Source: UMGS1279 sp045577695 (GTDB lineage: Bacteria > Bacillota > Clostridia > Oscillospirales > Acutalibacteraceae). From it: a stretch of 64,000 nucleotides of DNA. The DNA lies in contig JAZNIW010000029.1 of the NCBI GenBank assembly GCA_045577695.1, forward strand, positions 1 through 64,000, given 5' to 3'. The position numbers were made by a program, and so were the translations under genes. Each line of letters starts with the position of its first letter. The stretch's first letter is position 1. The notes under the pieces are model-generated. The model was not told where the DNA came from, made no database searches, and was given only the letters and a program-made list of their open reading frames with translations. Positions 58,710 through 64,000 of this stretch are shown piece after piece.

Positions 58710-60083
58710 CTATTTGCGGTCTTTTAGGGGAACGTAGTCAATATGCGGGGCCACACTGATGTAAGCCGGACGAATAATTTTACCCAAGTTGATAATTTCT
58801 TCCATTCGATGGGCGCTCCAACCGGCAATGCGACTAATGGCGAAAATGGGAGTGTATAGTTCCAACGGTAAATCTAACATATCGTATACAAAGCCGCTGT
58901 AAAAATCGATATTGGCGCTGACACCTTTGTAGACATGACGTTCTTCACCGATGACTTTCGGAGCAATTCGCTCAACAGCTTGATACAGTTTGCATTCCGC
59001 ATTTCGATTTTTTTCGTTCGAAAGCACACTGACAAATTCTTTGAAAATGGAAGCGCGCGGGTCACTGAGGGTGTATACCGCGTGGCCCATTCCGTAAATT
59101 AGGCCGGCCTTATCAAAGGCGTCTTTGTGAAGCAGACGGCGGAGATAGGAAGCAATTTCTTCTTCGTCTTCCCAATCGCGAAGCTGCTCTTTCATATCTT
59201 GGAACATCTGCACTACTTTGATATTAGCACCGCCGTGACGCGGGCCCTTTAAACTACTCAGGGCGGCCGCCATTGTAGAATAGGTGTCGGTGCCTGAGCT
59301 GGTGACTACGTGGGTGGTAAAGGTGGAATTATTGCCGCCGCCGTGCTCCGCGTGGAGCACTAAAGCAAGATCCAACACACGGGCTTCGGCCTCAGTGTAT
59401 TTGCTGTCGGGGCGAAGCATATGCAAAATATTTTCGGCTGTGCTTAAGGCGGGGTTGGGATTGTGAATGATTAAACTGTTGCCGTTAATATAATGGTTAT
59501 AGGCTTGATACCCGTAGACCGAAAGCAAGGGGAAGAGGGCAATCATTTGCAAACTCTGGCGTAACACATTGGGAATATCGGTGTCGTTGGCGTGGTGGTC
59601 ATAACTGTAAAGGGTGAGCACACTGCGCGCCAAGGAGTTCATCATATCACAACTGGGGGCTTTGAGCACTACATCGCGTACAAAGTTGGTGGGGAGTTTA
59701 CGGTAGGCCGCCAGTAATTCGCTAAAATTCGTTAGCTGAGATTCGGTGGGCAGCTGACCGAAAAGAAGCAGGTAGGCCGTTTCTTCAAAACCAAACCGTT
59801 TATCCTTCATAAAGCCGTCGGTTAATTGGTGAATATCGACACCGCGGTAGAAAAGCTCTCCCTCGCAGGGGGTTTTTACGCCGTTCACCATATGAAAGGA
59901 GTTGATTTCGCTGATTTCGGTTAAACCGGTGATGACTCCTTCTCCCTTTAAATTGCGCAACCCCCGATTGACTTGGAATTTTTGGTAGAGGTCGGTGGGA
60001 ATGGAACTTTTTTGAACGCAAAGATCGGCCAGTTCCCGCATTTTTGGGGTGACGTTAAACAGCTCCTTATCCTGATATTTCAT
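58710..60083 (-). CDS. gltA: Citrate synthase
   Basis: Condenses oxaloacetate and acetyl-CoA to citrate. The 457-aa protein has GELFYRGVDIHQLTDGF, AEHGGGNNSTFTTHVVTSSGTD with the first active-site histidine, LKGPRHGGAN, and LIYGMGHAVYTLSDPRA with the second histidine. It is somewhat longer at the N-terminus than common CitZ, as in some Clostridia. It is monocistronic with its own promoter (60149-60177) and terminator, and presumably supplies 2-oxoglutarate for glutamate rather than a full cycle; no aconitase or isocitrate dehydrogenase is nearby. Confidence 0.93.
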   Translation of the reverse strand: MKYQDKELFNVTPKMRELADLCVQKSSIPTDLYQKFQVNRGLRNLKGEGVITGLTEISEINSFHMVNGVKTPCEGELFYRGVDIHQLTDGFMKDKRFGFEETAYLLLFGQLPTESQLTNFSELLAAYRKLPTNFVRDVVLKAPSCDMMNSLARSVLTLYSYDHHANDTDIPNVLRQSLQMIALFPLLSVYGYQAYNHYINGNSLIIHNPNPALSTAENILHMLRPDSKYTEAEARVLDLALVLHAEHGGGNNSTFTTHVVTSSGTDTYSTMAAALSSLKGPRHGGANIKVVQMFQDMKEQLRDWEDEEEIASYLRRLLHKDAFDKAGLIYGMGHAVYTLSDPRASIFKEFVSVLSNEKNRNAECKLYQAVERIAPKVIGEERHVYKGVSANIDFYSGFVYDMLDLPLELYTPIFAISRIAGWSAHRMEEIINLGKIIRPAYISVAPHIDYVPLKDRK

Positions 60084-60148
60084 ATTATCATCTGCCTTTC
60101 TTTCAGGAAAATTAGTATAACAATTGGTTGTTTTTTTCTTAGAATGTC

Positions 60149-60177
60149 ATTATACCACAAATTCCCTTTGATTGCAA
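60149..60177 (-). promoter_or_regulatory. sigma-A promoter of citrate synthase
   Basis: Minus strand: TTGCAA (60172-60177), 17-base spacer, TATAAT (60149-60154). The leader is about 60 bases. Confidence 0.75.
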
Positions 60178-60254
60178 TGCGAAACAAAAAAGTTTACAAC
60201 TTTTCTCCAAGCGAAAAATAGGATAAAGAAAAAAGCACGGGATTTCCTTTTTTG

Positions 60255-60309
60255 TTTACAATTTGTTTACAATTTACCTATGGTGAAGTATGTCGTTTTT
60301 TGCTATGAT
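60255..60309 (+). promoter_or_regulatory. PhoP-box-like repeats and promoter of the phosphate cotransporter
   Basis: TTTACA occurs at 60255-60260 and 60266-60271, exactly 11 bases apart, matching the spacing and consensus (TT-A/T/C-A-C/T-A) of Gram-positive PhoP boxes. An extended -10 TGC-TATGAT lies at 60302-60309, and the -35 position (60281-60286, TGGTGA) is poor, as expected for an activated promoter. The downstream gene is a Na/Pi cotransporter, so phosphate control is plausible. Confidence 0.6.
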
Positions 60310-60383
60310 TAAACTGCCGTAGATTAGAGTATTACACTTTTTAAAAAGCCCAACTTTAACAAATCGAAAAAGGAGTTTTTGGT

Positions 60384-62168
60384 ATGAGTATTTTTTCGTT
60401 TTTCACCCTTCTGGGGGGCCTTGCCTTTTTTCTTTACGGGATGACGGTAATGTCCAACGGTTTGGAAAAAATGGCTGGCGGAAAACTGGAGAAAACCCTA
60501 AAAACCATGACCTCCAGCCCCTTGAAAAGTTTGGCGCTGGGGGCCGGAATCACCATTGCCATTCAGTCCTCATCGGCACTTACGGTGATGCTGGTGGGAT
60601 TGGTCAACTCCGGTATTATGCAGCTGGAACAAACCGTCGGCGTGATTTTTGGGTCGAATATCGGCACCACCTTAACGGCTTGGATATTATCTTTAGCAGG
60701 TGTTGAGGGGGATAATTTCTTTATTAAAATGTTAAAGCCCGAATCTTTTTCTCCCTTGGTGGCACTTATCGGTGTTCTTTTGATGATGGCCGCCAAGAGT
60801 GACCGAAAAAAAGACTTCGGTTCCATTTTAATTGGTTTTTCGGTGTTAATGTTTGGAATGACCCTCATGGGAGACGCCGTCGAACCCTTGGCCGACAGTC
60901 CTTCTTTTCAAAAGGTGTTGGTTGCCTTTAACAATCCGCTTCTCGGGGTATTGGTGGGAACTGTCTTCACCGGTATCATTCAAAGCTCGGCAGCCTCGGT
61001 GGGTATTTTGCAGGCTTTGTCGGTTACCGGCAGTATTTCATATGGAATGGCTATCCCCATTGTGATGGGGCAAAATATTGGCACCTGCGTTACCTCTTTG
61101 ATTTCCAGTATCGGAGTCAATAAAAACGCCAAACGAGTGGCCACGGTACATATTTTGTTTAACCTGATTGGTACCATTGTTTGTTTAGCGGTTTACTATC
61201 CTTTGAATGCTGTTTTTGAATTCGCTTTTAACGATATGGCGGCAACGCCGGTTGGCATTGCCATCTGCCACAGCATCTTCAATGTGGTTACCACCACCTT
61301 GCTATTGCCTTTTTCCAAAAAATTGGTGAAACTGGCACAAATGATTGTACGCGACAAAAACCAAGAGGACAAGTACTCCTTTATCGATGAGCGTTTGCTC
61401 AATATTCCTTCGTTCGCTTTGGCCGAATGCAACAATCTCGCGGTTGAGATGGCGAAGTTAGCCGGCGATACCTTTGGGCGTGCCGGCCAATTGGTGCAAC
61501 AGGTCAATGCCGGTCATTCCTTCGACCAAAAGGTGGCCACTCGTATTACGGAAGATGAAAAAATGCTGGATAAGTATGAGGATAAATTGGGTTCCTTCCT
61601 TGTGAAGCTTTCCAGCAAGGAATTATCCGATGCAGACAGCAAAGAAATTTCCAAACTGCTTCATACCATTGGTGATTTTGAACGCATAGGGGACCATGCT
61701 ATCAACCTTTTGGGTGTTGCCCGCGAAATTTCGGATAAGAAAATTTCGTTTAGCAAAAGCGCCCACGCGGAATTGCAGGTGCTGGAGGAGGCGCTTTGTG
61801 AAATCATCGGCCTTACGGTTAATGCGTTTGCCCAAAACGATTTGGAAGCGGCCGCTGACGTTGAGCCATTAGAGCAGGTGGTTGACCGTTTGACGGCCGA
61901 AATCAAAGCAAACCACATCGGTCGTTTGCAACGTGGAGACTGCACCATTGAACTGGGATTCATCCTTTCGGATTTACTCAACAATTTTGAACGGGTCTCC
62001 GACCATTGCTCCAATATTGCTGTGGCGATGATTGAGGTGGCACAAAATAGTTTTTCTACCCATAAATATCTTAAAAACGTTAAAAAAGGTGTCATTTCGA
62101 ATTTTAGTGAGCGATTTGATGAGTACGCTTTAAAATATTGCCTACCGGATACCAAAACCGAAGAATAA
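60384..62168 (+). CDS. Na/phosphate cotransporter with C-terminal PhoU domain
   Basis: A 594-aa membrane protein of the Na/Pi cotransporter (NptA/YjbB) family. The N-terminal half (about 1-310) has two inverted repeats each with the QSSSA signature: IAIQSSSALTVML and IIQSSAASVGIL, with GSNIGTTLTAW and GQNIGTCVTSL between helices. The C-terminal half (about 345-580) is a cytoplasmic helical PhoU-like domain (HTIGDFERIGDHAINL, NNFERVSDHCSNIA). It imports or exports phosphate with sodium. AAAGGAG precedes ATG 60384. Confidence 0.93.
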   Translation: MSIFSFFTLLGGLAFFLYGMTVMSNGLEKMAGGKLEKTLKTMTSSPLKSLALGAGITIAIQSSSALTVMLVGLVNSGIMQLEQTVGVIFGSNIGTTLTAWILSLAGVEGDNFFIKMLKPESFSPLVALIGVLLMMAAKSDRKKDFGSILIGFSVLMFGMTLMGDAVEPLADSPSFQKVLVAFNNPLLGVLVGTVFTGIIQSSAASVGILQALSVTGSISYGMAIPIVMGQNIGTCVTSLISSIGVNKNAKRVATVHILFNLIGTIVCLAVYYPLNAVFEFAFNDMAATPVGIAICHSIFNVVTTTLLLPFSKKLVKLAQMIVRDKNQEDKYSFIDERLLNIPSFALAECNNLAVEMAKLAGDTFGRAGQLVQQVNAGHSFDQKVATRITEDEKMLDKYEDKLGSFLVKLSSKELSDADSKEISKLLHTIGDFERIGDHAINLLGVAREISDKKISFSKSAHAELQVLEEALCEIIGLTVNAFAQNDLEAAADVEPLEQVVDRLTAEIKANHIGRLQRGDCTIELGFILSDLLNNFERVSDHCSNIAVAMIEVAQNSFSTHKYLKNVKKGVISNFSERFDEYALKYCLPDTKTEE

Positions 62169-62190
62169 GAAAAATAAGAATTGCAGTTGA

Positions 62191-62221
62191 GGTACCCTCC
62201 GTAAAGGAAGGTACCTTTTTT
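62191..62221 (+). terminator. Rho-independent terminator of the phosphate cotransporter
   Basis: AGGTACC-C-TCC and GGA-A-GGTACCT around GTAAA, followed by a T run. It also carries the CCTCCGTAA word seen in intergenic hairpins near 34925. Confidence 0.85.
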
Positions 62222-62225
62222 GCAT

Positions 62226-62263
62226 AAAAAAACGGAGACACTTCACAAAGAAGCAGTCTCCGT
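62226..62263 (-). terminator. Rho-independent terminator of the nucleoside ABC operon
   Basis: ACGGAGAC (62232-62239) and GTCTCCGT (62256-62263) with inner CTTC/GAAG; on the minus strand seven T follow. It is located 43 bases after the last permease gene stop. Confidence 0.82.
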
Positions 62264-62306
62264 CAGAAAAAGGCGATTTGCACTTTTTATAGGTTATAAG
62301 GAATAT

Positions 62307-63290
62307 CTATCGTTCCTCACGGAAATAGGACAATCCCAGATGTGCGGGCGGTTGATGTTCTTTTTTCTTGCGGGCACTGATAATCACCAATACTACAATG
62401 GTTACCAGATAGGGGAGCATTTTAATCAGTTCCTTGGCACTACTCGAAAGACCGGGGATATAGACGCAAATAATATACAGCCCACCGAAGAGGAAGGAAC
62501 TTAAAATGGCTGACTTGGGTTTCCAAATGGCAAAGATAACAATGGCAATGGCCAACCATCCGCGGTCGCCAAATCCGTTATTGGTCCATGCACCGGCGGT
62601 GTAGTCCATAACAAAGTAGAGTCCACCGAGACCGGCGATGGCACCGCCAATACAGGTGGCCAAGTATTTGTAAAGGGTTACGTTGATGCCGGCGGCATCG
62701 GCAGTGGCCGGATTTTCTCCGACAGCACGTAGATTCAGTCCCACGCGGGTGCGGTTTAAATACCACGAAGAAATAAGAGCAATGGCGACGGCCAAATAGG
62801 CCAGAAAGCCAAAGGATAAAAAGGTTTCGCCAAACAGTCCCAATTTTGAGGCAAAGGGAAGGGATGCCTTGTAGTATTGCCCCGTAGTGAGAAGCGAAAT
62901 GGAACCCGACTCACCAAATAAGCTCAGCAACGATCCACCAAAAAAGTTACCAAGGCCGGTACCGAAGGTGGTGAGGGCCAAACCGGTTACGTTCTGGTTG
63001 GCTCGCAGGGTAATGGTTAAGAAGCTGTAAATCAAAGCCATCAAGGCAGAGGCCAGAATGCAGGATAAAAAGGGGATTAGAATGCAAAGAAAAGCAGAGG
63101 GATTTTCGGTCGAACGTTCGTAGAGGTAGCCACCCACGATGCCCGCGATACCGCCGACATACATAATGCCGGGAATACCCAGATTGAGATTTCCGCTTTT
63201 TTCGGTGATGATTTCGCCGGTGGCGCCGTAGAGCAGAGGGATGCCCTGAATAATGGCGGCGTTGATAAATGCAAAAATGGTATCTAACAT
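62307..63290 (-). CDS. Nucleoside-type ABC permease (NupQ/YufQ-like)
   Basis: A 327-aa permease of the BMP/ribose branched-chain-like permease family, about eight to ten helices. It begins INAAIIQGIPLLYGATGEIITEKSGNLNLGIPGIMYVGG, the hallmark of the second permease of BMP-type nucleoside importers, and has ALTTFGTGLGNFFGG and NPATADAAGINVTLYKY. ATG 63290 directly abuts the preceding stop, with GGAGGG before it. It should form a heterodimer with the gene at 63291. Confidence 0.9.
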   Translation of the reverse strand: MLDTIFAFINAAIIQGIPLLYGATGEIITEKSGNLNLGIPGIMYVGGIAGIVGGYLYERSTENPSAFLCILIPFLSCILASALMALIYSFLTITLRANQNVTGLALTTFGTGLGNFFGGSLLSLFGESGSISLLTTGQYYKASLPFASKLGLFGETFLSFGFLAYLAVAIALISSWYLNRTRVGLNLRAVGENPATADAAGINVTLYKYLATCIGGAIAGLGGLYFVMDYTAGAWTNNGFGDRGWLAIAIVIFAIWKPKSAILSSFLFGGLYIICVYIPGLSSSAKELIKMLPYLVTIVVLVIISARKKKEHQPPAHLGLSYFREER

Positions 63291-64000
63291 TTATTTGCCC
63301 TCCTTATTCTTGTGACGCAGATTCAGTTTGTAGTGAATGAAGAATTCGCAACCGATAATGAAGAACAAAATAATACCGGTTAAAATATCCGAAATACTTT
63401 CGTTCAAGCGAAAGGTCATAGCAATTTCGCTTGAACCCTTTTGCAAGAAAACAATCAGGAAGGAGGTAATGACCATTAAAATCGGGTTAAATTTGGCCAA
63501 CCACGAAACCATGATAGCCGTGAATCCCATACCACCGGCCAAGTTTTTGGAAACGGTGTGATTGGTGCCGGCTACCAGTAAAAAGCCGGAAAGGCCGCAG
63601 ATACCGCCCGAGATGATCATAGTGCGGATGATAACTTTTTTGACGTTGATACCGATGTAGCGGGCGGTGTTTTCACTGCCGCCGACCACCGAAATTTCAT
63701 AGCCTTGTTTACTGTGTTTTAAATAAATAAACATCCCCACCGTAACGACGGCCACAATCAGAATATTGAAAAGATATTTTTGATGAAATAAATCGGGTAG
63801 CCATCCGGCGCCGCTTTGTTGATTGATAACACCCATTACGCTGGAGCCGTTGGGCACCCACACCATAATAAAGAAAGAAACCAACTGAATGGCAACGTAG
63901 TTCATCATTAGGGTAAAGAGGCTTTCGTTGGTGTTCCATTTGGCTTTGCAAACCGCCGGAATCAGGCCCCAAACCATACCGGCCAAAATGCTGGCGGTCA
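63291..64000 (-). CDS. Nucleoside-type ABC permease (NupP/YufP-like), 5' end cut by window
   Basis: C-terminal 236 residues of the partner permease; the frame runs open through base 64000, so the true start is outside the window (a TTG at 63986 is internal). Typical segments are LIPAVCKAKWNTNESLFTLMMNYVA, YEISVVGGSENTARYIGINV and GISGAIAGL-like ISGGICGLSGFLLVAG. The ATPase and the BMP-type binding lipoprotein genes are expected further upstream on this strand. Fits the deoD/pdp salvage genes nearby. Confidence 0.9.
   Translation of the reverse strand, partial: TASILAGMVWGLIPAVCKAKWNTNESLFTLMMNYVAIQLVSFFIMVWVPNGSSVMGVINQQSGAGWLPDLFHQKYLFNILIVAVVTVGMFIYLKHSKQGYEISVVGGSENTARYIGINVKKVIIRTMIISGGICGLSGFLLVAGTNHTVSKNLAGGMGFTAIMVSWLAKFNPILMVITSFLIVFLQKGSSEIAMTFRLNESISDILTGIILFFIIGCEFFIHYKLNLRHKNKEGK

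Noticed and set aside
1..64000. CRISPR array, rRNA, tRNA, prophage or transposase genes
   Set aside because: Looked for regular direct repeats, conserved rRNA blocks, cloverleaf arms and integrase or transposase motifs across the window and found none that holds up.

Overview
The window reads as chromosome of a Gram-positive, anaerobic, fermentative member of the Clostridia, probably an uncultured gut-type Oscillospirales relative. The reasons are strong AGGAGG ribosome sites, sigma-A type promoters, a trimeric [FeFe]-hydrogenase operon, D-lactate dehydrogenase, RNase Y, a SpoIIM-like membrane protein, a PhoP-type box and many binding-protein-dependent sugar transporters without their own ATPase. 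The genus cannot be named from the sequence. No rRNA, tRNA, CRISPR array, prophage or transposase gene was seen.

Layout. (1) 58-15337, plus strand: one long exopolysaccharide operon with a sugar aminotransferase, the priming phosphoglycosyltransferase, five glycosyltransferases or candidates, an EpsG-like polymerase, a GNAT/FemAB-like protein, a flippase, an acyltransferase, a UDP-glucuronate epimerase and UDP-glucose dehydrogenase. (2) 15338-16544: a gene-free stretch with a promoter, a candidate small RNA and several hairpins. (3) 16545-19384: a minus-strand operon (DRTGG protein, PHP phosphoesterase, QueH) divergent from D-lactate dehydrogenase. (4) 20323-31723: a seven-gene carbohydrate ABC operon with a giant binding protein, two permease pairs, an NHL/TPR/Yip1 membrane protein and a DUF5696-like lipoprotein. 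This is the best candidate for an undescribed system. (5) 31915-34895: an FHA-FtsW/RodA fusion with a small penicillin-binding transpeptidase. (6) 35251-42150, minus strand: a maltodextrin-type operon (binding protein, two permeases, MalQ, glycogen phosphorylase).

(7) 42607-49429, plus strand: RNase Y, then the bifurcating-type hydrogenase operon (NuoE-like, HATPase, 2Fe-2S protein, NuoF-like, HydA). (8) 49541-49816: a MITE-like element with 27-bp inverted ends. (9) 49882-53671: an AraC regulator divergent from a sugar isomerase and two Gfo/Idh/MocA dehydrogenases. (10) 53980-57618, minus strand: a PRTase-like protein, then pyrimidine and purine nucleoside phosphorylases and an acyl-ACP thioesterase. 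(11) 57802-62168: a SpoIIM-like protein, a possible small protein, citrate synthase and a Na/Pi cotransporter behind a PhoP-like box. (12) 62307-64000: two nucleoside-type ABC permeases, the second cut by the window edge.

Together the genes describe a saccharolytic fermenter. Sugars enter through ABC systems that probably share an ATPase encoded elsewhere. Maltodextrins are broken down by MalQ and GlgP. Reducing power leaves as D-lactate or H2, and nucleosides are salvaged. Activated uronic-acid sugars feed a secreted polysaccharide. Functional calls rest on motifs read by eye; no database search was run.
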